Shown piece by piece: positions 1-8,258 of a stretch of DNA of 29,215 nucleotides. Made by a program: the position numbers and the translations under genes. The stretch's first letter is position 1; the number at the start of each line of letters is the position of its first letter. Origin of the DNA: J051 sp040752255 (lineage in GTDB: Bacteria; Armatimonadota; Fimbriimonadia; Fimbriimonadales; ATM1); NCBI GenBank assembly GCA_040752255.1, contig JBFMFD010000010.1, positions 1 to 29,215 of the forward strand, read 5' to 3'. The notes below the pieces were generated by a model, which was not told where the DNA came from, did no database searches, and saw only the letters and a list, made by a program, of their open reading frames with translations.

Positions 1-1209
1 GGCGCACTCCTACTTTCATGGGGGTGCAAGAACGACGCCGCAAACGGCGGTACGAGTGGTGGTGGCCCCGGAGGCACCGGCGCCAGACCCGAAAGCCCGG
101 GCGAGGGGAACCGCGTCGAGGGCGATGTTATCAAAATCGGAGTCATTGCTTCGCTGAACGGCGAACTCAAGCCCTGGGGCGAGGACTCCGTTCGAGGTAT
201 CCAGATGGCGGTGGACGAGTTCAACGCCGCCGGTGGCGTTGACGGCAAGAAGGTCCAACTTGTCATCGAGGACACGGCGAGCAAGCCCGAGGTCGGCAAG
301 ACCGCGACCGAGAAGCTCGTGAACGAGGACAAGGTGGTCGCCATCTTGGGTGAGATCGCAAGCGGAATCACCCAGCCCGCCGCTCAGGTGTGCTTCCAGT
401 ACGGCGTGCCGATCATTTCACCCGGCTCGACGAAGGTGGAGATTACGGACATCGGCGGCAACGTCTTCCGCGTGTGTTTCACCGACAACTTCCAGGGAGC
501 GGCGATGGCGAAGTTCGCCTATGAGGACTTGGGCCTCCGCCGCATCGCGATCCTGACGGACAAGAAGCAGCCGTACTCGACCGGCCTCAGCGATGTGTTC
601 CGCCAGGCTTTCACCGACTTCGGCGGCGAGATCGTGGACGAACAGTTCTATGAGAGCGGCACCCAAGACTTCAAGCCGCAGTTGACGAACATCAGCGCGA
701 AGAACCCCGACGGGCTTTTCTGCTCGGGCTACTTCAACGAGGTTGGCCCGATCGCCCGCCAGAAGGAGATCGTGGGCCTCAACGTTCCGATGCTCGGTGG
801 CGACGGTTGGGATAGCGCTGAACTGGTCAACTCTGGTGGCCGAGGCATCATTGGCGGCTACTGGTCCAACCACTACAGCAACTACGAAGAGCGGCCACAA
901 GTTCAGAACTTCGTCTCCGCGTTCAAGAACCGCTTCGGCAGCCCGCCTGCAACGGCGATGGCGCCGCTCGGTTATGACGCGGCTCTGGTGCTGCTCGACG
1001 CGCTGAAGCGCGCCGAGTCACTCGACAGCAAGGCGATCACGAAGGCGATTGCCGAAACGGCAGGCCTCGACGCCATCTCGGGCAGTATCACCATCGGCCC
1101 GGACGGCAACGCCGAAAAGTCCATTCTCGTGCTTCAAGTAACGGCAGAAGCGCGCGACATGCCGGTTAAGCGAATCGAGTTCTTCCGATTCGAACCCAAG
1201 CAGAAGTAG
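1..1209 (+). CDS. livJ: Branched-chain amino-acid/amide ABC transporter substrate-binding lipoprotein (5' partial)
   Basis: Periplasmic-binding-protein type I (LivJ/LivK-like) that captures branched-chain amino acids, amides or a related ligand for the importer encoded immediately downstream. The frame is open from base 1, so the start codon lies outside the window; 402 residues are visible. The first residues (ALLLSWGC) look like the end of a lipoprotein signal peptide with the lipidated Cys at bases 25-27, although the -3 position is Ser rather than Leu. A Gly/Ala/Pro-rich linker follows, then the family N-lobe opening (IKIGVIASLNGELKPWGED), GIQMAVDEFNAAGGVDGKK and the hinge-region YGVPIISPGST. 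The C-lobe has the usual LGYDAALVLLDALKRA. It ends 6 bases before livH, which supports one operon. The true ligand cannot be told from sequence. Confidence 0.93.
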   Translation, partial: GALLLSWGCKNDAANGGTSGGGPGGTGARPESPGEGNRVEGDVIKIGVIASLNGELKPWGEDSVRGIQMAVDEFNAAGGVDGKKVQLVIEDTASKPEVGKTATEKLVNEDKVVAILGEIASGITQPAAQVCFQYGVPIISPGSTKVEITDIGGNVFRVCFTDNFQGAAMAKFAYEDLGLRRIAILTDKKQPYSTGLSDVFRQAFTDFGGEIVDEQFYESGTQDFKPQLTNISAKNPDGLFCSGYFNEVGPIARQKEIVGLNVPMLGGDGWDSAELVNSGGRGIIGGYWSNHYSNYEERPQVQNFVSAFKNRFGSPPATAMAPLGYDAALVLLDALKRAESLDSKAITKAIAETAGLDAISGSITIGPDGNAEKSILVLQVTAEARDMPVKRIEFFRFEPKQK

Positions 1210-1215
1210 TCGCGC

Positions 1216-2157
1216 GTGGCCGAACAACTCATCCAACAACTGGTCAACGGGTTGATGCTGGGGGCGATCTATGCTCTGATCGCCCTCGGCTATACCATGG
1301 TGTACGGCGTTCTGCGCCTCATCAACTTCGCGCATGGCGACGTATACATGGTGGGCGCATACCTCGCCTACTACACCAGCATGCAGTGGGTGGACCGGGA
1401 GCTGATCAACCCGTACCTCCTTCTGTTCGGCATGCTGATCGTCAGCATGGTGGGCTGTGCCCTGCTCGGCTTGACGATCGAGCGCGTTGCCTACCGCCCT
1501 CTGCGAAGCGCCCCGCGCATTTCGGTCCTCATCACCGCTATCGGCGTGTCGCTCCTGCTCGAGTACGGCGGCCTACTCGTGTTCAAGACCGCGCCGCCTC
1601 CGAGCATCGCGGAGGGCGTCCGCGGAGGCGCCCTACAGACGCCGCTCGTTCTGCTGGGCGTCTCGATTGACAAGGGGCAGCTCGCCGTGCTCGGGGTGAC
1701 GCTTGTCCTGATGGTGCTGCTCTGGCAGTTCGTTACGAACACCCAGACAGGAAGAGCGATGCGAGCCGTGGCGCACGACTTCGACACAGCCGCGCTCATG
1801 GGCATCAACGTAGACCGCATCGTCGCGGTAACGTTCCTCCTCGGCTCTGCCCTCGCGGGCGCAGGCGGTATGATGAACGCAACCGCCCTCGGCACACCGC
1901 TCACAACCTTTTACGGACTGCTGCCGGGCGTGAAGGCGTTCGTCGCTGCGGTGCTCGGCGGAATCGGCAACATCCCCGGAGCAGTCGTCGGTGGAATCAT
2001 CCTCGGCTTGGCGGAGGCGATGGTCGTCTTCGCCGACCCGTACATCCCCGGCTTCGAGCTCACCGGCTACAAGGACGCGGTTACCTTCCTGATTCTGATT
2101 GGCGTACTGCTGCTGAAGCCCAGCGGAATCTTCGGCAGCCCGGTGGAGAAAGTCTGA
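1216..2157 (+). CDS. livH: Branched-chain amino-acid ABC transporter permease LivH
   Basis: Inner-membrane permease of the LivH family (313 aa, the usual length), forming the translocation pore together with LivM. The start is GTG at 1216, six bases after the binding-protein stop. The N-terminus has the family signature LMLGAIYALIALGYTMVYGV followed by LINFAHGDVYMVGAY. The cytoplasmic EAA-like loop region (RAMRAVAHDFDTAALMGIN) and the glycine-rich AAVLGGIGNIPGAVVGG segment are also present. About eight hydrophobic segments can be seen. Its TGA overlaps the ATG of livM by one base (TGATG), so translation is probably coupled. Confidence 0.95.
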   Translation: MAEQLIQQLVNGLMLGAIYALIALGYTMVYGVLRLINFAHGDVYMVGAYLAYYTSMQWVDRELINPYLLLFGMLIVSMVGCALLGLTIERVAYRPLRSAPRISVLITAIGVSLLLEYGGLLVFKTAPPPSIAEGVRGGALQTPLVLLGVSIDKGQLAVLGVTLVLMVLLWQFVTNTQTGRAMRAVAHDFDTAALMGINVDRIVAVTFLLGSALAGAGGMMNATALGTPLTTFYGLLPGVKAFVAAVLGGIGNIPGAVVGGIILGLAEAMVVFADPYIPGFELTGYKDAVTFLILIGVLLLKPSGIFGSPVEKV

Positions 2158-3791
2158 TGGCATCTGTCGGCGAATTGGTCAACGTAACTCGCAGGTACGC
2201 GCCGGGTCGCTTTTGGCTCGTGCGCCTCGCAAGCGTGGCGGCCCTAGCGCTCTTCCTCTATCTTCTTCAAGCGGTGCTGGTGCCCGCGCTGCCCACTCCC
2301 TACGACGCGCGGCTCATCTCGCTCGCGTTGCTGTTCGCATCGCTTGCGGTCTCGCTCAACCTCATCAACGGCATCACCGGCCAGTTCTCAATCGGGCACG
2401 CCGCGTTTTTCCTCATCGGGGCATATGGGTCGGCGCGGCTGACGCTGTCCCACTTCGAGGCCCAGCCGCTCGTCGCGGGCATCTGGCTCTTCGTGGTCGC
2501 AATTCTCGGTGGGTTGATGGCTGCAGGTGCCGGATTCATCGTCGGACTGCCGTCTTTGAGGCTTCGCGGCGACTACCTCGCGATCGTGACCCTGGGATTC
2601 GGAGAGATTGCGCGCATCTTCGTCATCAACCAAACCGGCAGAGGCTCCTCGATCGCGGGGCTCGACCTGGGCGGCTCGTTCGGTTTGCCCGGCATCACGC
2701 TCATCACCGAGGTGTGGCACTTCGCCCTCCTGCTCATCTTCACGATCCTCGTGTCGCGCAACATGCTGCAGACCAGTCACGGCCTCGCGTTTCTGTCTGT
2801 CCGCGAGGACGAACTTGCTGCCGAGGCGACGGGCGTAAACACGACGAGGACCAAGGTAACTGCCTTCGTGCTCGGCGCGGCGCTCGCCGGTATCGCCGGC
2901 GCGTTCTTCGCGCACTTTGAAGGCTTCATCACTCCGCAGCACTTCGACATGAACGCCAGCTTTATCATCTTAACCATGGTCGTCGTGGGCGGGACAGGCA
3001 GCATCACCGGCGCGGCGCTCGCGGGGATCGCGCTGAAGCTGCTCGAAGAGGCGCTCCGGAAGTTGCCGGAGATATCTGCAATCGATCTCATCGCCTACCT
3101 GGTCGCTGCTGCAGGCTTGCTGCTCTTGATGACCGCGCTTAGACGAAACCGACCGGCGCGCCGCTCCACACCGTGGCTCGTTTTGCTGTGTGCGGTCGCC
3201 CTCGCCGCCGGAGTCGGCGCAATCGTCAAGGGTCTTTCGCCCGGCGGCGGGGTTGTCGGCGCCTTCTTGGTGGTAAGCGGCGGGCTTGCGGTTGCCTCTG
3301 TCCTCGGCGGGTTGGCGATCGGCTTCGCCAAGTCGCCCGACGACCCCTTCCGAGTGCCTCTCAAGGCGCTGGGCTATACCGGCTGCGTCGGGATGCTGTT
3401 CGCCGCCTACCTCGTCTGGAACGTGGAAGCGTCAGTCGTCATTCGGGCCGGCATCGGCCTGATTCTCGTTGGAGCGGCGGCGTCGTTGCTTGGCTATCCA
3501 GCCGGCAGAGCGTCCATGGTCCCGTTCGGGATGCTCGCGGCGGGTTTCCTGGGCGTTGTGATTCTGCAACCGGTGGTCGGCGCTGTGCTGCACTCGATCC
3601 CGTTCGTGGAAACCAACCTGAAGGAGACGATGTACAGCCCCTCGAACCTGCGCATGGCGGTGTTCGCGGTGTCGCTCGTCATCGTGATGCTGGTTCGACC
3701 GCAAGGCCTCATGGGGCATCATGAGTTCAGTTGGAGTTTCCTCGGCAAGAGCCTGGGCATGAAGACGAAGGAGACCGCGATCCACTCATGA
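2157..3791 (+). CDS. livM: Branched-chain amino-acid ABC transporter permease LivM with large C-terminal membrane insertion
   Basis: Second permease of the importer, 544 aa. Family hallmarks are present: LSLNLINGITGQFSIGHAAF-like segment (residues 66-84), LRGDYLAIVTLGFGEI (136-151), the cytoplasmic coupling loop around SVREDELAAEATGVN (214-228) and the MVVVGGTGSITGA segment (274-286). In ordinary LivM proteins the helix after KLLEEALRKLPE leads almost directly to the closing RPQGLMG motif (514-520). Here roughly residues 308-490 are inserted, containing several extra hydrophobic segments (about 339-356, 364-390, 404-421, 428-446, 452-476). Start overlaps livH; its TGA overlaps the livG ATG by four bases. 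Typical LivM proteins are about 300-425 aa, so the excess is real and not a start error. Confidence 0.92.
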   Translation: MASVGELVNVTRRYAPGRFWLVRLASVAALALFLYLLQAVLVPALPTPYDARLISLALLFASLAVSLNLINGITGQFSIGHAAFFLIGAYGSARLTLSHFEAQPLVAGIWLFVVAILGGLMAAGAGFIVGLPSLRLRGDYLAIVTLGFGEIARIFVINQTGRGSSIAGLDLGGSFGLPGITLITEVWHFALLLIFTILVSRNMLQTSHGLAFLSVREDELAAEATGVNTTRTKVTAFVLGAALAGIAGAFFAHFEGFITPQHFDMNASFIILTMVVVGGTGSITGAALAGIALKLLEEALRKLPEISAIDLIAYLVAAAGLLLLMTALRRNRPARRSTPWLVLLCAVALAAGVGAIVKGLSPGGGVVGAFLVVSGGLAVASVLGGLAIGFAKSPDDPFRVPLKALGYTGCVGMLFAAYLVWNVEASVVIRAGIGLILVGAAASLLGYPAGRASMVPFGMLAAGFLGVVILQPVVGAVLHSIPFVETNLKETMYSPSNLRMAVFAVSLVIVMLVRPQGLMGHHEFSWSFLGKSLGMKTKETAIHS

Positions 3792-4552
3792 GCCTTCTCA
3801 CCCTCGACCGACTGACGATTCGCTTCGGCGGGCTCGTGGCCGTGAACGATGTTTCTTTCTCGGTGGCGGAAGGCGATCTGTTCGGCCTCATTGGCCCTAA
3901 CGGAGCGGGGAAGACAACCTGCTTCAACATGATTACCGGCGTCTATCGCCCGACGTCGGGTGATGTGCTCTTTGACGGAAGATCCATCGTCGGCTTGCGG
4001 CCGTCGCGCATCTGCGCCCGCGGCATAGCGAGGACGTTTCAGAACATTCGCCTGTTCTCCGCTCTGTCGGTTCTCGAGAACGTCGTCATCGGCGCGTTCC
4101 TTCGTCACGTCTCAACGCTCGCCGAGGCGATTGCGCTCTTGCCGAGGGCGATGAAAGAGACCGACGAGCAGGTTATCCAAGCCATGGAGATTCTGCACAC
4201 CTTCGGGCTGGCGCAGTACGCCGATGTTCGAGCAGCCGACCTGCCGTACGGCGTCCAGCGCCGCCTCGAGATTGCGCGCGCCCTCGCGACGCGGCCGAGG
4301 TTGCTACTTCTCGACGAGCCTGCGGCGGGACTGAACCCTCAGGAGTCCGTGTCGCTCGTCGAGCTGATTCGAAGGCTGCGCGACGAGTTCGGCCAGACCG
4401 TGCTGCTCATCGAGCACGATATGAAGGTCGTGATGAACATCTGCGAGCGCATCGTCGTGCTCGACCACGGCTCGGTCATCGCCGAAGGCGCGCCGGAACA
4501 GATACGCAACGACCCCAAGGTCATCGAGGCGTACCTCGGAGAGCCGGTGTGA
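3788..4552 (+). CDS. livG: Branched-chain amino-acid ABC transporter ATP-binding protein LivG
   Basis: ATPase subunit of the importer (254 aa), energising transport at the cytoplasmic face. Walker A is GPNGAGKTT (36-44), the Q-loop region is ARTFQNIRLF (81-90), the ABC signature is the slightly altered LPYGVQRRLEIARAL (152-166), Walker B is LLLLDEP (172-178), the D-loop follows as AAGLNP and the switch histidine is in IEHDM (208-212). The long helical insertion between Q-loop and signature is characteristic of LivG. I chose ATG 3788, which overlaps the livM stop as ATGA; a frame extension upstream to 3731 lies within livM and lacks family similarity. No livF follows in this window, so its partner ATPase is encoded elsewhere or LivG acts as a homodimer. 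Confidence 0.95.
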   Translation: MSLLTLDRLTIRFGGLVAVNDVSFSVAEGDLFGLIGPNGAGKTTCFNMITGVYRPTSGDVLFDGRSIVGLRPSRICARGIARTFQNIRLFSALSVLENVVIGAFLRHVSTLAEAIALLPRAMKETDEQVIQAMEILHTFGLAQYADVRAADLPYGVQRRLEIARALATRPRLLLLDEPAAGLNPQESVSLVELIRRLRDEFGQTVLLIEHDMKVVMNICERIVVLDHGSVIAEGAPEQIRNDPKVIEAYLGEPV

Positions 4553-6135
4553 GCCTCGGCTCCGCGCTCTGGATGGCGACAGCCCTCATCGGCGGCATTA
4601 CGTTCGAGGAAGCCAGCGCGCCCCAAGAGGCCAGGATGCACCTGCCCGTCGAGGTGCGCATCCAGGCGAGCGGCAACTGGACAAACCCGTACGACCCGAA
4701 CGAAGTGAGCGTGTCCGCGCGAGTCGTCGGCTCAAGAGAGCTGGCGGCGGACGTGCCCGCGTTCTGGTTCGAGGGATTCGAATGGAGCGATGGGCAGTGG
4801 ACGGCAACAGGCGAGAGTGGCTGGCGCCTTCGCTTCGCCCCCTGGAACGCCGGCGGCTACGGGTTGTTCGTGCGCGGGTTCGACCTAGACGGTGCGGGCG
4901 ACCTGCCCAAGGTCGCTTTTGACGTGCGCGCCGTCTCGAAGGAGAGCGAACCACCGGCGTACGGCTTCGTTGAGCCGGTGAACGACCGCCCAGCCTTCAC
5001 GGTCGCACGCAGAGATGCGTTCGTTCCGGTTGGCGTGTACCTCGACTCGCTGCCGCTGACACCACCCGACATCAGACGGCTCGTGATAACGGTGCGTGAA
5101 AGTGGCGCAAACCTGATGTCCGTGCCACTGTTCGGGGCGGGGTGGACCTTGGAACGCGAGTTGCTATCCTACGACCAGCAAGCCGCCCACAGGCTCGACC
5201 TGTTGCTCGAGGCCGCCCAAGAGCAGGGGGTGCGGGTGCTCCTGCGACTCGAAGGCGGGCCGCAACAGGCCGGCGGGCTTCCGGCCTCGCTCCGTGCCTA
5301 TGCGGGCGAGGGCGGCGGAGCGTGCGAAACGCTCGACGAGTTCTGGACCTCCCTTCGCGCCCGCCAAGTCTATAAGAAGAAGTTGCGCTACCTCCTCGCG
5401 CGGAATGCGTGGCGCTCCTCGCTGCTCGGCGTGCAGTTCTTCGAGGGCTTTGCCCCGCCGTCGTGGTGGCTTGACGAGATGGCTCAGCTGGTCTACGATC
5501 TGCACCCCTACCTCGTCGTTCAAGCTGCGGAACGTAGCGAGGAATCGCCTGGTGACTCACTGCGGCTGAACCTTGCCCTTCTGGAGTCCGCCGCGGGCCT
5601 TCGCCGATGGCGCGAGCGCTCGAAGAAGCCCGCGCTCATCATTCCGAAGCAGGGCGAACCCGCCGACGTGCGCCAAGCGTGGCGAGACGTCATGGCGGGA
5701 GCATCGGGCGCGATGCTTAGGGGCATCCCTATAGCCGCCGAAGGCGGTTTCGGCGTCCCGGCGACCCACGCCTCGCCGATTCGCCAGGCGGGATCGCTTG
5801 CCGCGCTCCGCGATGCCCTCTACGAGTTGCCGTGGACGACCGCGCCGGTAGATGCCCAGCGAGTCGAATCGCCGTATCCGTTCGCCGCCGCGCTCCTCAG
5901 CGACTCAAGGGTGGTACTCTATGTCGAAGGACCGCCCGAGGTTGAGAGCGCCCTGCCCCAGACTATCCGCGTTCCCATCCGGCGTGACGGAACCTACGAA
6001 GCGCAGTGGAAGGACGCGCTCACAGGGCGGCCGTTGGGCGAGCCGGAGCGCGCGCGACACCGCGACACCGCCGAGATTCTGGTGCCGTCGTTCGGTTCAG
6101 CCGCCGTCTGCACCTTGCGGCGCGTCGGGCGCTGA
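4549..6135 (+). CDS. Secreted glycoside-hydrolase-like protein (DUF5060-like domain plus degenerate TIM barrel)
   Basis: A 528-aa protein whose GTG start overlaps the livG stop (GTGA). The N-terminus is weakly signal-like (SALWMATALIGGITF). Residues about 30-130 resemble the DUF5060 beta-sandwich that precedes some glycoside hydrolases (NPYDPNEVSVSARVVG, VPAFWFEGFEW, WRLRFAPWNAGGYGLFVRGF). Residues about 145-430 look like a GH-A TIM barrel: VGVYLD, the SGANLMSVPLF strand, and a segment like VRVLLRL. A C-terminal beta domain follows (450-525; YEAQWKDALTGRPLGE). The usual Asn-Glu acid/base is not seen: the matching strand reads GVQFFEGF (Glu299). Glu370 (KQGE) could be the nucleophile position. 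Substrate and even activity are unknown. Its end overlaps the convergent minus-strand gene by 39 bases. Family assignment rests on motif recognition only. Confidence 0.6.
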   Translation: MSLGSALWMATALIGGITFEEASAPQEARMHLPVEVRIQASGNWTNPYDPNEVSVSARVVGSRELAADVPAFWFEGFEWSDGQWTATGESGWRLRFAPWNAGGYGLFVRGFDLDGAGDLPKVAFDVRAVSKESEPPAYGFVEPVNDRPAFTVARRDAFVPVGVYLDSLPLTPPDIRRLVITVRESGANLMSVPLFGAGWTLERELLSYDQQAAHRLDLLLEAAQEQGVRVLLRLEGGPQQAGGLPASLRAYAGEGGGACETLDEFWTSLRARQVYKKKLRYLLARNAWRSSLLGVQFFEGFAPPSWWLDEMAQLVYDLHPYLVVQAAERSEESPGDSLRLNLALLESAAGLRRWRERSKKPALIIPKQGEPADVRQAWRDVMAGASGAMLRGIPIAAEGGFGVPATHASPIRQAGSLAALRDALYELPWTTAPVDAQRVESPYPFAAALLSDSRVVLYVEGPPEVESALPQTIRVPIRRDGTYEAQWKDALTGRPLGEPERARHRDTAEILVPSFGSAAVCTLRRVGR

Positions 6136-7683
6136 AGGCGCCCGCTTGATCTCTCGCTGCTTCAGCGCGTCGAACAGCCTGTCGGCTCGAAGCGTCGCGC
6201 CGAACGCGAGAGTTCCCGGAAACTTGCGGTAGGCGATGAACGGGCGGATGCAGTGCGCAATCTGACCGAACGCGACTTCGAAGTCATACCACACGCTCCG
6301 CTCGATGTCGTACTTCACCAGCAGCGAGATGTCGGTCGCCGAGAAGTCGAAGTCCAACCGAAGGTGAACGGCATGCGGCGCGACCAACCGATCCGAAGGT
6401 ACCGCCGCCGACCCCCAAGAGGTCGAGTTCACGTACGCCAGCGCGAACGAGGCTTCGCTGCTCGCGCGGTAGGAAACGGAAGCCTCGGGGCGGAGCCAGA
6501 AGAAGTCGCCTCCCCCTCCGAGATACGCACCGAAGTCGCCTCGCAAGTGCAAGGCGGTGCGTTCGTCGAACTGAAGCGGCGGCGCGAGCACCGTCAGGAA
6601 GCCCTCATACCGGTCCATGCTCAGGCCGCTGCTGCGCTCTTGTATCCGGCCGTAGCGCGCTTGCGCGCTCGCGAGGAATCCGCCGACTTCGGTCGCCGCC
6701 TCCGCACCGAAGTACCATTCACGATTGAAGCGAGCGGTGTCCGGCAGCCTCGCCTGAACGCCCTGGTTTGTGGTGTGCCCGATGAACAGGGTGGTGTCTC
6801 CCTTGCCCACCGACCGTGCCTCGTCCTCCGGCGAAGCGACCATCACGTTGTTCATGAAGCCCTCGCTGAAGCGCTCGCGGTCGTAGTTCCGCACAACAAT
6901 CATGGACTCTCTCTCCTGTGCCGTTCGCTTGCGTGTTGAGAATGCGAGTTGGGCGTTGACGGTCGGCACATCCTCGAGGCCCGCCTCTTGCTCGTACAGC
7001 AACGCCGCCTGCGGCCCGATGTCGAACACGTTGCGCCAGCGGTACCCCGGTTCAAAGCCGCTGTTGATGCTGGGAATCGGCGCCTGCAATCCGGTTTGAG
7101 ACTCGTCGAGCCCGACTCGGAAGAACGGCACATGGACGCGCATGCGCCCCACCTCGAACCCCGAGCGCTTCGCAAGGATTGCGTCGCCCGGTCGAAACAC
7201 GATGTCCGTGAGCAGAACGCGGAAGTGGGGTTGAGTGTGGAAGGAGCAAGCAGTCGCCCACGCCTCCCGCAATCGCCACTCTCCGGGCTGGATAACGAGT
7301 TCTTCGCCCTCGAAGTACGCCTCGTGGGCGCGGATGGTGATCCCTCGCGCCACAGCGGAGCCCGGCTTGTCGAAGTCCACCCACAGTTCCCGCGCCTCGA
7401 GCGAGCCGACCGGGTCCGTCACGACGATGCCGGTGCGAAAGGTCGCTTCCTTGGTCTCGGAGTTCAGCGTCGCCGTCTCGCAGGTCAGCACCGTCTGCTC
7501 GTAGGTGGCGACGACCCGCCCGGCGAGCTCGGTCACGCTCCTGACCGGGTCATACGTGATGGTGTCGGCTTCCAGCACCGCGCTGCCGCTCACTATCCGT
7601 GGGCGCGCGCCCTGAGCCTGCGCCGGCTCCGAGGTCGGAGGTTGGAATACGATGGGGAGCGGCGCGGTGAGACCCGGAAGCAT
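6097..7683 (-). CDS. LptD/OstA-like outer-membrane protein
   Basis: A 528-aa protein with an LptA/OstA-like N-terminal beta domain (about 28-170: VLEADTITYDPVRSVTELAG, then ATLNSETKEATFRTG) and a C-terminal beta-barrel-like half with alternating aromatic/hydrophobic strands. The junction resembles LptD: a Cys in the TACSFHTQPHFRV segment (145), then GRMRVHVPFFRVG and QTGLQAPIPSINSGFEPGY. LptD inserts lipopolysaccharide into the outer membrane, so this suggests a diderm envelope with LPS or a similar glycolipid. It is much shorter than E. coli LptD (784 aa). I chose ATG at 7683 because a -10-like TACAAT lies 7 nt upstream; the upstream frame is Arg/Pro-rich and not protein-like. The N-terminus is mildly hydrophobic (LTAPLPIVFQ) without basic residues, so the export signal is unclear. 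Either LptD itself or a paralogue. Confidence 0.72.
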   Translation of the reverse strand: MLPGLTAPLPIVFQPPTSEPAQAQGARPRIVSGSAVLEADTITYDPVRSVTELAGRVVATYEQTVLTCETATLNSETKEATFRTGIVVTDPVGSLEARELWVDFDKPGSAVARGITIRAHEAYFEGEELVIQPGEWRLREAWATACSFHTQPHFRVLLTDIVFRPGDAILAKRSGFEVGRMRVHVPFFRVGLDESQTGLQAPIPSINSGFEPGYRWRNVFDIGPQAALLYEQEAGLEDVPTVNAQLAFSTRKRTAQERESMIVVRNYDRERFSEGFMNNVMVASPEDEARSVGKGDTTLFIGHTTNQGVQARLPDTARFNREWYFGAEAATEVGGFLASAQARYGRIQERSSGLSMDRYEGFLTVLAPPLQFDERTALHLRGDFGAYLGGGGDFFWLRPEASVSYRASSEASFALAYVNSTSWGSAAVPSDRLVAPHAVHLRLDFDFSATDISLLVKYDIERSVWYDFEVAFGQIAHCIRPFIAYRKFPGTLAFGATLRADRLFDALKQREIKRAPSAPDAPQGADGG

Positions 7684-7690
7684 CGCGCGG

Positions 7691-7696
7691 ATTGTA
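7691..7696 (-). promoter_or_regulatory. -10-like hexamer 7 nt before the LptD-like ATG (possible leaderless promoter)
   Basis: On the minus strand TACAAT (5 of 6 to TATAAT) is followed by seven bases (CCGCGCG) and then the ATG at 7683. No Shine-Dalgarno is visible and no -35 match was found at 16-18 nt. The same spacing recurs before two other genes. Confidence 0.5.
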
Positions 7697-7790
7697 CATG
7701 AGGTGAGTTCACCGGGACGACGACGGCAGTCGCGTGGGGGAGGGAGGCGTCCCATGCGCTCCTCTTGCGTGCAGGCGCGCAGGGAAGGAA

Positions 7791-7817
7791 GGGGTGGCCC
7801 GGAAGCCGAGCCACCCC
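7791..7817 (-). terminator. Hairpin downstream of the DUF5658-like gene
   Basis: A perfect 8-bp inverted repeat (GGGGTGGC at 7791-7798 with GCCACCCC at 7810-7817, 11-nt loop) lies 31 bases past the stop of the minus-strand gene at 7848. Read on the minus strand it is followed by the pyrimidine-rich TTCCTTCCC, a poor U-tract. It is probably a weak terminator or RNA-stabilising stem in the 164-base gap 7684-7847, which otherwise holds no gene. Confidence 0.45.
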
Positions 7818-7847
7818 GGGGGCGGAAGGGACGAGGGGGAGGATGCA

Positions 7848-8159
7848 CTACTGCATGGTATTGCCGACCGTAAACCAAGCAAGCCACACGGCAGCGTACG
7901 CAATCGCGCCCCACTTCGCCGCCTGGCGGCAGAACGCCTCGTCCCGGATGCGATAGAGTTGGAGAGTCACGTACGCGGCGACGAGCGTTAGGAGCTTGAC
8001 GAGCGTGAAGAGAGCGGCGCTCCTATCCAGCAGCGGCCGCATGATCGGATTGAGTTCAACGATGAGTCCGAGTTGGTAGAGGACGACGGTGGAAACCAGG
8101 TCCGCAAGCCCAATTCCCATGAGCAACACCGTCTCGACTGCTGGGCGGCGGAACAGCAT
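7848..8159 (-). CDS. Small membrane protein, DUF5658-like
   Basis: A 103-aa membrane protein with about three hydrophobic segments (12-33, 49-69, 84-100). The motif LADLVSTVVLYQLGLIVELNP (18-38), with an early Asp and a Glu-Leu-Asn-Pro at the end of the first helix, is the recognisable feature of the DUF5658 family, whose function is unknown. It follows the acyl-CoA dehydrogenase on the same strand after a 99-base gap that contains no gene. ATG 8159 gives the full first helix; ATG 8120 would cut it. No ribosome-binding site is obvious for either start. Family assignment is by motif resemblance. Confidence 0.6.
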   Translation of the reverse strand: MLFRRPAVETVLLMGIGLADLVSTVVLYQLGLIVELNPIMRPLLDRSAALFTLVKLLTLVAAYVTLQLYRIRDEAFCRQAAKWGAIAYAAVWLAWFTVGNTMQ

Positions 8160-8258
8160 GGTCTCAGCCCAGCAATCCGGATGCCAAAGCGCCCCAGCAA
8201 GGGTAGTTTCGGTGCTTTCGGCGTCCCGCCGATCCGTCCGACGTGGGCTAGAGTCGGG

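Noticed and set aside
7684..7914. Possible longer N-terminus of the LptD-like protein
   Set aside because: Arg/Pro/Cys-rich, passes through the hairpin at 7791-7817 and overlaps the end of the DUF5658-like gene; the ATG at 7683 with a -10-like element is better.
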